This document shows positions 35,669-43,407 of a stretch of 64,000 nucleotides of DNA, one piece after another. The stretch covers positions 310,001 through 374,000 of the forward strand of contig NZ_AP024882.1 in assembly GCF_024347675.1 (NCBI RefSeq). Direction: 5' to 3'. The notes under the pieces are model-generated. The model worked only from the letters and a program-made list of their open reading frames with translations, was not told the DNA's origin and did not search any database. Source of the DNA: Vibrio ishigakensis. Lineage in GTDB: Bacteria > Pseudomonadota > Gammaproteobacteria > Enterobacterales > Vibrionaceae. The position numbers were made by a program, and so were the translations under genes. Within the stretch, counting starts at the first letter, position 1. Every line of letters begins with the position of its first letter.

Positions 35669-36784
35669 TTAACTAGGCGTTCCTGATAAAGCCATTGCAA
35701 CGTCATTACCTGTAATCATAAGCGTATCCATAGTTGAACCCTTTGCTTTGATCTTCAAGGTGATGCTATCCGAACTCAAACCAACTACAGTCACGCCATC
35801 AATACCGTCTTTGGACATCACTTTGGTGATAAGTGTTTTCAACTCATTACCATTTTTGTGCAGCTCCAACTTATGGCCAAACATGCCTTTTAGGGCTGGA
35901 TTTCCACCAGAGATAAAGATGCTGTTACGCTCATCTGTGTTCCAAATGGCAAATTTGCTCTGACCATCTCCAGTATCAAGAATGCTACCTGAGCCAGTTT
36001 CTGAGCCGGTCACTTTTGCAATCACATCCGCTACATAGTCACCCTTAAACAGGATACGCTCATAACGGCCCTCACCTTCGTTTATTGCAACCAAGAAGCT
36101 GTTTTTATTCAAGCCAAGTAAGGTAACGCCTTCAATCCCGGCTTGTCCCTTTTTAGGGAACAACAGTGCTTCGAGCAAAGGCTTAACTTCGTAACCTTGG
36201 ATCTTGGAACCACCAGTAATATCAGCAAACTGCTGGGATACACGCTTAACTGAGTCGCTCTTACCTCCACCGATCCAGATTGAAGATTTGTCTTTAGTCG
36301 GATTAAACACTGCGAGGCGAGTTTTATTGTCTTTAATGTTGATATTAGAGCTAACAATGCCACCCATACCACCATCTAAGAGCGCGGTGACATCACTGCC
36401 ATAAAAGACAACGGTATCTTCAATACCTGTATTCGCGTTTTTGAAAGCTAGGGTAAAAGAGGTGTCGGTTAAGCCTTTCAGAGTCACGCCTTCTACACCG
36501 TGCTCTTTAGACCAACCTTTATCAAATAAAACAGCTTCAAGAATCACAGGAATTGTGTGTTTCTTGAGACTGTCTTGACGGAATAGTTCAAAGAACTCTT
36601 GAGAGACAAGTCGTACGTTGTCAGCCCCGCCGAAAGCAATCTTGTACATATGGTTGTAATCAACAAACTGTACAGAGGCTGAATCATCCTTAACGTTTAC
36701 AGAAATATTAGTCGCTGCCGAGGTGGAAAAAGAGATAGCAGAAACTGATGTGGCCACTAGCGCTGACAATAGTTTTAATTTCAT
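35669..36784 (-). CDS. Exported three-repeat protein under tandem c-di-GMP riboswitch control
   Basis: 371 residues. The signal peptide MKLKLLSALVATSVSAISFSTSAA is followed by three imperfect tandem domains of about 110 residues. Each has a recurrent core, G(V/I)(E/D)GVT(L/V)xGL near its middle, then SFTLAFK / SFLVAIN / SITLKIK, and ends with a GxDV segment. Each repeat also holds a small Gly-rich loop (WIGGGK, FISGGN). There are no cysteines. I do not recognise a family; the size and repeats suggest a secreted or surface matrix protein. The ATG follows the proximal aptamer by about 20 bases. It is convergent with a pilin. Confidence 0.8.
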   Translation of the reverse strand: MKLKLLSALVATSVSAISFSTSAATNISVNVKDDSASVQFVDYNHMYKIAFGGADNVRLVSQEFFELFRQDSLKKHTIPVILEAVLFDKGWSKEHGVEGVTLKGLTDTSFTLAFKNANTGIEDTVVFYGSDVTALLDGGMGGIVSSNINIKDNKTRLAVFNPTKDKSSIWIGGGKSDSVKRVSQQFADITGGSKIQGYEVKPLLEALLFPKKGQAGIEGVTLLGLNKNSFLVAINEGEGRYERILFKGDYVADVIAKVTGSETGSGSILDTGDGQSKFAIWNTDERNSIFISGGNPALKGMFGHKLELHKNGNELKTLITKVMSKDGIDGVTVVGLSSDSITLKIKAKGSTMDTLMITGNDVAMALSGTPS

Positions 36785-36803
36785 TTATTGGAATTTCCAT
36801 ATT

Positions 36804-36882
36804 CTGCAACCCGGCTATCTCAATTGGCTAGTTTGAGACCCGTGGCTTTCCGTCCCTACCTCGCAATAGGTTTGGCGGGTTA
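36804..36882 (-). promoter_or_regulatory. GEMM-I c-di-GMP riboswitch aptamer (proximal of tandem pair)
   Basis: On the minus strand: CCGCCAAACC, helix CCTATT-GCGA-GGTAGG with a GNRA loop, core GGGACGGAAAGCCACGGG, helix TCTCAA/TTGAGA, then GATAGCCGGGTTGC. The 3' end is about 20 bases from the ATG, leaving no space for a terminator, so translational control is likely. Confidence 0.92.
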
Positions 36883-36898
36883 AATTATTCATTTAATT

Positions 36899-36972
36899 TG
36901 CAACCCGGCTATCTCTAGCTCCTTGCCAGAGACCCGCAGCTTTCCGTCCCTATCTCACGACAGGTTTGGCCA
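36899..36972 (-). promoter_or_regulatory. GEMM-I c-di-GMP riboswitch aptamer (distal of tandem pair)
   Basis: Minus strand GGCCAAACC, helix CCTGTC-GTGA-GATAGG with a GNRA loop, core GGGACGGAAAGCTGCGGG, stem TCTCT/AGAGA, then GATAGCCGGGTTGC. It is separated from the proximal aptamer by about 17 AT-rich bases. Two intact aptamers in series would sharpen or combine the c-di-GMP response. Confidence 0.92.
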
Positions 36973-37255
36973 TTCCCGAATTTACACATTCATCAATTGA
37001 ATAAATGAATATGCAACGACACGCATTTTAACTTTAACCGCACAAAAATACGTGAAACAGATCACAAAAGAGCAACTACTCTATTTTTATAACCTACTGA
37101 ATTAAATGAATTATTTACTTTCAGGTACCAACCATAAGCCACAGATATCAAATGTCGCCTAATGACCTATTCAATTATCTAGACTCTGGTAAGCTAGCCC
37201 GCGACTGGGAAGTTGATTGACGAAAAGGACCTCAAGGCTCAATCGAGGACTAACA

Positions 37256-37621
37256 ATGACGCTTTCAACCAAGACCAAACTTATCGGCTCACTTGTGTTT
37301 GCCACTGCACTCACCGGTTGCACCCAAACTAATGTTGTGCAAACTGCGCCAGCATCTTCTGTGCAAGTTCTTTACTCAGAGCCAAGCTCGCAGAACTATC
37401 AAGAGCTGGGACTGATCACTACTACCACCGGACAAACCATCTTCGCAAAGCGCAGCAGCGCCGACATCATTGCCAATATGCAGGGTCAAGCTTCTAAGCT
37501 TGGTGCTGACGCCATTATTGTGCGCTCGGTAGTCGAAGGAACTTGGGGTTTACAGGGCGAAGGCACAGGATTTAGCAAAGGATCTGGTGAAGCTCTAGCC
37601 ATCAAATATCTAGCCGAATAA
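37256..37621 (+). CDS. Small lipoprotein of unknown function
   Basis: 121 residues. The type II signal peptide MTLSTKTKLIGSLVFATALTGC has lipobox LTGC. The mature domain contains YQELGLITTTTGQTIFAKRSSADIIANMQGQASKLGADAIIVRS, a pattern of small heavy-metal-binding-like (YbjQ/DUF4156-type) folds, with a Gly-rich end. There are no further cysteines. The start at 37256 is preferred, because GAGGA lies 6 bases upstream; the longer frame from 37217 adds a basic stretch that would spoil the signal peptide. It is a single gene followed by an ERIC-like repeat. Confidence 0.75.
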   Translation: MTLSTKTKLIGSLVFATALTGCTQTNVVQTAPASSVQVLYSEPSSQNYQELGLITTTTGQTIFAKRSSADIIANMQGQASKLGADAIIVRSVVEGTWGLQGEGTGFSKGSGEALAIKYLAE

Positions 37622-37626
37622 TAAAG

Positions 37627-37766
37627 ATACCCTTCTTACTTGAAGTTGCAAGGGTGTTGGCTGGCGCTCGCTCCCGGAAGGCCGGCCCCGCCCATCACAT
37701 AGTTTACCTATGCTCAGGGGCTTCGCTCACTTGCCGCCTACCTGCAACTCCAATTACTTTGGGTAT
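37627..37766. repeat. ERIC-like intergenic palindromic repeat
   Basis: A 140-bp imperfect palindrome with ends ATACCC and GGGTAT. The inner arms CTTGAAGTTGCA and TGCAACTCCAATTAC pair, as do further arms toward the centre (GGCTGGCGCTCGC against GCGGCAAGTGAGC-like sequence). The core ACATAGTTTACCTATGCTCAGGGGC resembles the ERIC core in reverse. Such elements are dispersed in vibrio and enterobacterial intergenic regions. It sits between the lipoprotein gene and the vemP promoter. Confidence 0.7.
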
Positions 37767-37794
37767 AAAAACTGCGATTTTTATTTTTCTTTAG

Positions 37795-37822
37795 TTTTCA
37801 ATTAACAGCGACCTGATATGAT
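37795..37822 (+). promoter_or_regulatory. Candidate promoter of vemP-secDF operon
   Basis: -35 TTTTCA (37795-37800), 16-base spacer, and an extended -10 TGaTATGAT with the hexamer at 37817-37822. It would start transcription about 57 bases before the vemP start. Confidence 0.45.
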
Positions 37823-37885
37823 TAGCTCGCTCTCATGGAAGACCTAACTCTCAAGGATTGAGTATTAAGTTGAGACGCTATTATC

Positions 37886-38428
37886 TTGAAACACTGGTAC
37901 AAGCTACTTTTGCTACTGCTTATGTTTACTCACACCGTGAGTGCTGGGCTGTACCCGTTAGATAATGAGAAGTTCTGCTCTGCTCTGCCTCATCTAACCA
38001 ACAGTGTGGTTACAAAGCACTTGTATTTGGCCGATGAGCCCGCTCAAGACGTGCTTGTCCAGGACGTGCTTGCTGAAAACACTCTTGTTCAAAATGAGCT
38101 AAGCAACGGAGCTGGTGAACTGGGCATTCCAGAGAACGAGGAAGGCTCAAGCCTAACCAACCATAGCTCTCACTACTTTATCTCTATCCAACGCAGGATC
38201 ACCAGCATAGACAGGTGTGCCACCCAAGGGGTCGAGCCTACTTATCATCTGCTGGTCGCTTTTAACCCGCCGCCACTACTAGAACTGGCGATGCAACCCA
38301 AACGACCAGTGGCTCAGCAGCTGCATTGGACCAATCAATTAACCGCTCATTCGTCGCGGATATCAGGCTGGAAAGAGTCCAACCTGTTGTATTCGCACAT
38401 ACACGGAAAACCACAACCACTCTCTTAA
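37886..38428 (+). CDS. vemP: VemP-like export-monitoring arrest peptide
   Basis: 180-residue secretory protein starting at TTG, as the stop codon TGA at 37871 excludes any longer frame. The signal sequence is KHWYKLLLLLLMFTHTVSA. The low-complexity acidic middle is followed by a C-terminus with RISGWKESN and the terminal KPQPLS. In V. alginolyticus VemP (159 residues, from memory) translation stalls with Gln156 as the last decoded residue, three residues before the end; the Gln here is also three residues from the end. Position directly before secD-secF matches. Stalling when export is slow would unmask secD translation. It is longer than the reference protein, and arrest itself is not shown. 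Confidence 0.85.
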   Translation: MKHWYKLLLLLLMFTHTVSAGLYPLDNEKFCSALPHLTNSVVTKHLYLADEPAQDVLVQDVLAENTLVQNELSNGAGELGIPENEEGSSLTNHSSHYFISIQRRITSIDRCATQGVEPTYHLLVAFNPPPLLELAMQPKRPVAQQLHWTNQLTAHSSRISGWKESNLLYSHIHGKPQPLS

Positions 38429-38556
38429 TTCAGTTCATTCCTACATGATTCTTTGCCAAGAATGATGCGCACCCGCTCGCCTTAAGAGCGTGATTCAAGC
38501 GCAAAATTTGGCTTGGAAGAGGTAGGCGTATCTAGCTTTTTTATGAGATTTAGGTT
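38429..38556 (+). promoter_or_regulatory. vemP-secD intercistronic region (arrest-responsive control zone)
   Basis: The 128 bases between the vemP stop and secD. Nested complementary segments can fold: CCAAG 38456-38460 with CTTGG 38512-38516, TGCGC 38466-38470 with GCGCA 38499-38503, and CGCTC 38474-38478 with GAGCG 38486-38490. Upstream CCTAC (38440-38444) could pair with GTAGG (38522-38526). A ribosome stalled at Gln177 of VemP would cover about the first bases of this zone. A 5-codon ORF (ATG 38543 to TGA 38560) overlaps the secD start TTG. Confidence 0.5.
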
Positions 38557-40344
38557 TTGAAAAGACCCGCGCCGCGACCAATCAATCGCTATGCCAAATG
38601 GAAATATATCGTCCTAATCATCAGTCTGTTGGTGATGACACTCAGCGCCCTGCCATCTGTATTTGGTGAGAAGGCTGCTTTACACATTAACCATAGGCAA
38701 AACATCACTTATGCCTCTGATATTCAGAGCTTTTTTAACAATCACAATATTCAGGTATCTAGTATTACCCAGACGGGCACTCAAACCGTCATTACCCTAG
38801 CTAACCCTGAGCAACAATTAGAAGCTCAAGCGCTTTTAAAAGAGCAGCTTGATAGCAGTAACACTGTCGCCCTTGCCATGGAGCCAGCCGCGCCTAAGTG
38901 GCTGCTCAAAGCGGGTTTCTCTCCTATAACTCTCGGGCTCGACCTAAGAGGTGGTGTTCAGTTCTTGCTGGATGTAGATATGGAGCCTGTCTATCAAGCG
39001 CATCGTCAAATGGCAGTCGATGAGATCACTAAGGCCATTGGTGCAGGACGAGCTCGCATCCAAGATGAGACTGTTCAGATAACCTTGCCGCGCAGCCAGG
39101 ATATGCTCAAAGCCCGCTCTTTGCTTCGCACTCAGTTCGCGCAGTGGGACAGCCGAGTTCGCGACAATATGATCACCTTGAGTCTGCCTGATTCAGAAAA
39201 GAGCACCCTGAGAAACCTGACCCTATCGCAGAACATTCAGATCCTGCGCAGTCGTATTGGTGAGTTAGGGATTACTGAAGCGGTAGTGCAGCGTCAGGGC
39301 GAAAATCGTATCCGTATTGAGCTACCAGGTGTTCAAGACCCTGCTGCGGCTAAAGATGTAATCGGTGCCACCTCGTCCCTAGCATTTCATGCCATGTCAA
39401 ACGGCAACATCAGACAAACCCTAACTGTGCCAGACCAGCATGGTCGCCCAGTGCAACTGGCACGCCGCGCTATTTTGGACGGTGAACACATCATAGATGC
39501 TCGAGCAGGTATCGGTGATATGGGCTCACCAGAGGTCAACATCTCCCTTGATGCCAATGGCGGTCGCAAGATGAGTGACTTTACCCGCAGCAATATTGGT
39601 CAGCCGATGGCAACCCTATATAGCGAGTACAGCCAAGATGAAAATGGCGCAACTCAGCAAAGTAGCGAAGTGATCAGCATAGCTACTATACAGTCGCCTC
39701 TGGGCAACCGCTTTCGCATCACGGGTGTGGGCAGTATGCAAGATGCACAAGAGCTAGCACTTCTGCTTCGAGCAGGCTCACTCACAGCGCCTATCTCAAT
39801 TGTAGAAGAACGCACCATAGGCCCAACTCTCGGGGCAGAGAACGTTAAGAACGGATTTGCAGCCTTGGCCTTGGGGCTCGGTTTGACGCTGGTGTTTATC
39901 TCTATCTGGTACAGAAAACTTGGACTGGTGGCCAACCTAGCGCTTCTTGCCAACATGGTGTGCCTGTTTGGATTGATTGCTTTGTTGCCCGGAGCCGTGC
40001 TCACCCTACCAGGAATCGCCGGCATGGTACTGACCGTGGGTATGGCGGTGGATACCAATGTGCTTATCTTCGAGCGCATCCGAGACATGATGAAAGAAGG
40101 ACGCTCCTTTGCTCAGAGTATCGATCGAGGCTTCCAAAGCGCATTCAGCTCTATTTTCGATGCCAACCTAACCACCATGATAGTAGCCATCGCCCTGTAT
40201 ACGCTGGGTAACGGCCCTATTCAAGGTTTTGCTGTGACTCTAGGCTTCGGCCTTCTCACCAGCATGTTTACTGGAATATTTCTCTCAAGAGCCCTGATTA
40301 ATCTCATCTGGGGCCAAGACAAGAGACGCAATGTAAGGGTGTAA
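38557..40344 (+). CDS. secD: Protein translocase subunit SecD (second-copy type, SecD2)
   Basis: 595 residues (E. coli 615) with six membrane helices. N-terminal TM1 is at about residues 15-33, then the large periplasmic P1 domain. The D1 motif LGLDLRGGVQFLLDVDM is at about 127-143. After the second periplasmic segment come TM2-TM6 with the D4 motif MAVDTNVLIFERIRDMMKEG. With SecF it uses an ion gradient to pull proteins through SecYEG. Its place behind vemP identifies it as SecD2, the copy induced when the sodium-driven SecDF1 is limiting (from memory of V. alginolyticus). The start is TTG; SecF begins 2 bases after the stop. Confidence 0.93.
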   Translation: MKRPAPRPINRYAKWKYIVLIISLLVMTLSALPSVFGEKAALHINHRQNITYASDIQSFFNNHNIQVSSITQTGTQTVITLANPEQQLEAQALLKEQLDSSNTVALAMEPAAPKWLLKAGFSPITLGLDLRGGVQFLLDVDMEPVYQAHRQMAVDEITKAIGAGRARIQDETVQITLPRSQDMLKARSLLRTQFAQWDSRVRDNMITLSLPDSEKSTLRNLTLSQNIQILRSRIGELGITEAVVQRQGENRIRIELPGVQDPAAAKDVIGATSSLAFHAMSNGNIRQTLTVPDQHGRPVQLARRAILDGEHIIDARAGIGDMGSPEVNISLDANGGRKMSDFTRSNIGQPMATLYSEYSQDENGATQQSSEVISIATIQSPLGNRFRITGVGSMQDAQELALLLRAGSLTAPISIVEERTIGPTLGAENVKNGFAALALGLGLTLVFISIWYRKLGLVANLALLANMVCLFGLIALLPGAVLTLPGIAGMVLTVGMAVDTNVLIFERIRDMMKEGRSFAQSIDRGFQSAFSSIFDANLTTMIVAIALYTLGNGPIQGFAVTLGFGLLTSMFTGIFLSRALINLIWGQDKRRNVRV

Positions 40345-40346
40345 TA

Positions 40347-41249
40347 ATGAACATTTCGAACCTTCAACTCACTCGAACTCGGCTGGGAATGTCATTTGTC
40401 TCAGCACTGTTATTCGCCCTGTCCCTGATGGTCATCACCCTCAAGGGGTTCAATTGGGGACTGGATTTCACTGGCGGTGTAGTTGCCGAGGTAAGGCTAG
40501 AGCAATCACTCTCCCAAGCGGAGATCAAGTTGCATCTTGATCAGAGCATAGGCCAAGAGGTTTCTGTAAACGGCTCCACAGCCCCAGGACTATGGGAGAT
40601 CCGCTACAACCCAACATACGATACTAACGTTTCTCTTCCCGAGACGCTGGAGTCCCTAGACGCAAGCTATCAGATGATAAGCAGTAGCATCATCGGCCCT
40701 CAGGTAGGCCAAGAGATGGTAGAGCAAGGCGGGTTAGCTATCTTAGTCTGTTTGCTCCTCACCATGCTCTACCTTAGCTACCGATTTGAATGGCGATTCG
40801 CCCTAGGTGCCTTGGTAGCGTTATTACACGATGTGGTTTTGGTACTCGGCCTGTTCTCTCTGATCCAGATGGAGTTTAACCTCACCATCTTGGCGGCAGT
40901 GCTCGCGGTGCTGGGATACTCGCTCAACGACTCCATCATCATTGCAGATAGAGCGCGTGAGCTGTTCAAAGCCAAGCCAAGAGACAAAGCAGACGAGCTG
41001 ATCAACCAAGCGGTAAGAGCGACATTTTCTCGTACCTTAGTGACCTCAGGTACGACATTGGTAACCGTTTCAAGCCTATGGCTCCTTGGTGGTGCGGCGC
41101 TAGAAGGCTTTGCCATCGCCCTAGTGGTGGGCATCGTTTCCGGTACCTGGTCATCTATCTCGATGGGCGTCACCCTACCTCAGTTAGTCGGCGTCAGCCC
41201 TGAACATTACAAAGCCAACACACCTGTAGAAGGAGACGCACTTCCATGA
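40347..41249 (+). CDS. secF: Protein translocase subunit SecF (second-copy type, SecF2)
   Basis: 300 residues with six helices and a periplasmic domain between TM1 and TM2. The motif GLDFTGGVVAEVRL follows TM1, and the D4-like motif LGYSLNDSIIIADRARELF lies in TM4. It forms the SecD-SecF complex driving protein translocation from the periplasmic side. The last four bases of the gene (ATGA) overlap the chaA start, so translation is coupled. Confidence 0.93.
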   Translation: MNISNLQLTRTRLGMSFVSALLFALSLMVITLKGFNWGLDFTGGVVAEVRLEQSLSQAEIKLHLDQSIGQEVSVNGSTAPGLWEIRYNPTYDTNVSLPETLESLDASYQMISSSIIGPQVGQEMVEQGGLAILVCLLLTMLYLSYRFEWRFALGALVALLHDVVLVLGLFSLIQMEFNLTILAAVLAVLGYSLNDSIIIADRARELFKAKPRDKADELINQAVRATFSRTLVTSGTTLVTVSSLWLLGGAALEGFAIALVVGIVSGTWSSISMGVTLPQLVGVSPEHYKANTPVEGDALP

Positions 41250-42337
41250 TGAAAATTGTTAAGAACGAGCTGGTACTTCTTATCGGCGTGTTCACCGTTA
41301 TCTTATTCAAAGGCTTTGGTGACGGGATACTACTAGGTAATATGGGATCACCTGTCGGTATTTTGCTAACCCTAGTTCTATTTGCAGTGGTCATGAAGGC
41401 TATCTTCGCCGTGGTAAGACACTCAGATGCACTGGCGATCAACCTAGGCGACCCTTACGGCACCTTGATCCTGACTCTATCGGTGATCTTGCTTGAAGTG
41501 GTGATGATCTCTTCTGTCATGCTAACCGGTGATGAAAACCCTATGCTGGCTCGAGACACCATGTTTGCTGTGGTCATGACGGTAATGAATGGCCTAGTAG
41601 GTATCACACTGCTTGTGGGCGGGCTCAAATACCACACCCAAAAGTACAATCTTGATGGTATCAAGTCTTACCTAGTCGCAATTGTGCCTCTGGCATTGCT
41701 GTGTTTGGTATTGCCAAACTTTACCAGCGTCGATGCGTCAGGCTCTATGTCAATGGCCATGCTAGTGACTCTAGTGTTTGCGTCTGTGGTTTTGTATGGC
41801 CTGTTTCTGTTTATTCAAACTCGCAGTCATACCCACTTCTTTATTGATGAAGATAACGAGGACGAAGAGGAGTTTCACGGCCCTATTCGCAGTAACCTTT
41901 ATCACTCACTGATGCTGGTAGGTTATCTAGGTGTGGTAATTCTGCTAGCTAAGAGCCTAGCTATTCCAATCGATGCCACGGTGAACCTATTTGGAGCTCC
42001 ACCAGCATTGGGCGGCCTAATCGTAGCTATCTTGATCCTTGCACCAGAGGCAGTAGGAGCGCTAAAGGCAGCCCTCAACAATCAACTACAGCGCGCGATG
42101 AATCTTTTCTTTGGTTCTGTGCTCGCTACCATAGCCCTAACAGTACCTGCGGTTTTACTTATTTCTAACATTATTAACCAGCCACTTATATTAGGATTGG
42201 AACCCGCTGAAATGGTGCTACTTGGAACAACCTTATTAGTGGCAAGCGTGAGCTTTAGTAGCGGTCGTACCAACTCGTTAAACGGTGCTACCCACCTAAT
42301 CCTGTTTATCGCCTATATCATATTGATGTTTGAGTAA
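41246..42337 (+). CDS. chaA: Calcium (sodium/potassium):proton antiporter ChaA
   Basis: 363 residues (E. coli ChaA 366) of the CaCA superfamily with about eleven helices in two inverted halves. The alpha repeats carry the key Glu, GTLILTLSVILLEVVMISS in the first half and LAPEAVGALKAAL in the second. An acidic loop with DEDNEDEEEFHG (about residues 200-211) separates them. It exchanges Ca2+, Na+ or K+ for protons at alkaline pH or high salt. The 4-base overlap with secF places cation export in the vemP-secDF operon. Confidence 0.9.
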   Translation: MMKIVKNELVLLIGVFTVILFKGFGDGILLGNMGSPVGILLTLVLFAVVMKAIFAVVRHSDALAINLGDPYGTLILTLSVILLEVVMISSVMLTGDENPMLARDTMFAVVMTVMNGLVGITLLVGGLKYHTQKYNLDGIKSYLVAIVPLALLCLVLPNFTSVDASGSMSMAMLVTLVFASVVLYGLFLFIQTRSHTHFFIDEDNEDEEEFHGPIRSNLYHSLMLVGYLGVVILLAKSLAIPIDATVNLFGAPPALGGLIVAILILAPEAVGALKAALNNQLQRAMNLFFGSVLATIALTVPAVLLISNIINQPLILGLEPAEMVLLGTTLLVASVSFSSGRTNSLNGATHLILFIAYIILMFE

Positions 42338-42340
42338 GTT

Positions 42341-42664
42341 ATGAAAAGAGTAAAACAACTGGTCGCAGTGGTTATCGCGTGCGCCCTTAGCCCAATCGCT
42401 TCTGCCTCTGTGCTTAACGATATTAGCAACGAACAATTGCTGTTCTGTGCCAACGTATCTGGGGTGCACGGAGCATCCATAGAGTCTCGTACCGCGTTTA
42501 GAAACTACCTAGTTAGCGAGCGTAGCTACAAGTACTCCAAACTGGTGGATTCAGAGCGGGCATATCTTTCAGGGATGACAGAAGAACAGCAAGAGCAAGC
42601 CAGAAAGGCTTATCAAAACCAGTGTGCAGACACGGGTAACCAACTGTTCTTTAAAGGTTATTAA
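42341..42664 (+). CDS. Small exported hypothetical protein
   Basis: 107 residues. The signal peptide MKRVKQLVAVVIACALSPIASA is cut before SVLNDIS. The mature protein is helical and charged, with two cysteines (LLFCANVSG and NQCADTG) that could form one disulfide, and ends FFKGY. No family is recognised. It begins 3 bases after the chaA stop, so it closes the vemP-secD-secF-chaA unit, which ends at the following terminator. Its inclusion suggests an envelope role in the same stress response. Confidence 0.75.
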   Translation: MKRVKQLVAVVIACALSPIASASVLNDISNEQLLFCANVSGVHGASIESRTAFRNYLVSERSYKYSKLVDSERAYLSGMTEEQQEQARKAYQNQCADTGNQLFFKGY

Positions 42665-42681
42665 AGGCTTGTAAAAACAGT

Positions 42682-42707
42682 GAGGCACGTAATAGCGTGC
42701 CTCTTTT
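42682..42707 (+). terminator. Rho-independent terminator of the vemP-chaA operon
   Basis: GAGGCACG / CGTGCCTC with a 6-base loop followed by TTTT, 18 bases after the last gene. It is also adjacent to the end of the convergent SDR gene. Confidence 0.88.
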
Positions 42708-42708
42708 G

Positions 42709-43407
42709 TTAGAAGTCGATAGCTTTGCCATCCCGAAAAAAGCCACCTGTCGGTCCATCTTGTGGCAAGGTTGCCGCCCAGACGATGCCTTTAGCACCCT
42801 CTTCTACTGGTCTACCACCTGAACCTCCCATATCCGTTGCTACCCAGCCCGGACAAACCGAATTCACCAGAATATTATCTCCCTTCAGTTGAGAAGCGAG
42901 CATCAGGGTAAGCGCATTAAGAGAGACCTTGGACAAACTATATGCTGGGGTATTGCCACTCATCGCGCTGAGCGCTCCGGCACCACTACTCACATTCACG
43001 ATACGGCCATGTTCATTATTTTTTAGAAGAAGAAGAAAAGCCTGAACCATATGCCAAGCACCATAAACATTGGTCTCCATCGCCTCTCGAACAATATCCA
43101 TATCCGCACTAATTGCACTCTGCCATGTGTCGTAATGAATCGCAGCATTGTTCACCAGTACATCTAAACGACCGAACTCGGTATCTATTTGCTTAGCTAA
43201 AGCCTGAATACTCGTTTCACTGGTTACATCAAGTTCCACTGGAAATAGATTCTTATCACCAAGCTCTAGAACTGTTTGCTCCGCACTCTCTTTGGAGCGG
43301 GCAGCGACCACCACCTTATAACCAAGACTCGCCAGCTGCGATGCGGTTTCTTTGCCTAATCCTCGATTGGCACCAGTAACTAGTGCTATAGATTGCGCTC
43401 TGCTCAT
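42709..43407 (-). CDS. Short-chain dehydrogenase/reductase
   Basis: 232 residues of the classical SDR fold. The cofactor site is TGANRGLGK (about residues 11-19), followed by NNAAIHYD, catalytic Ser in NVSSGAGA and the Tyr/Lys pair in AYSLSKVSLN, then CPGWVATDMGG. The GANRGLG form and the CPGWV loop are typical of carbonyl reductase-like SDRs. NADPH-dependent reduction of a carbonyl is likely, the substrate unknown. It is monocistronic. Confidence 0.88.
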   Translation of the reverse strand: MSRAQSIALVTGANRGLGKETASQLASLGYKVVVAARSKESAEQTVLELGDKNLFPVELDVTSETSIQALAKQIDTEFGRLDVLVNNAAIHYDTWQSAISADMDIVREAMETNVYGAWHMVQAFLLLLKNNEHGRIVNVSSGAGALSAMSGNTPAYSLSKVSLNALTLMLASQLKGDNILVNSVCPGWVATDMGGSGGRPVEEGAKGIVWAATLPQDGPTGGFFRDGKAIDF

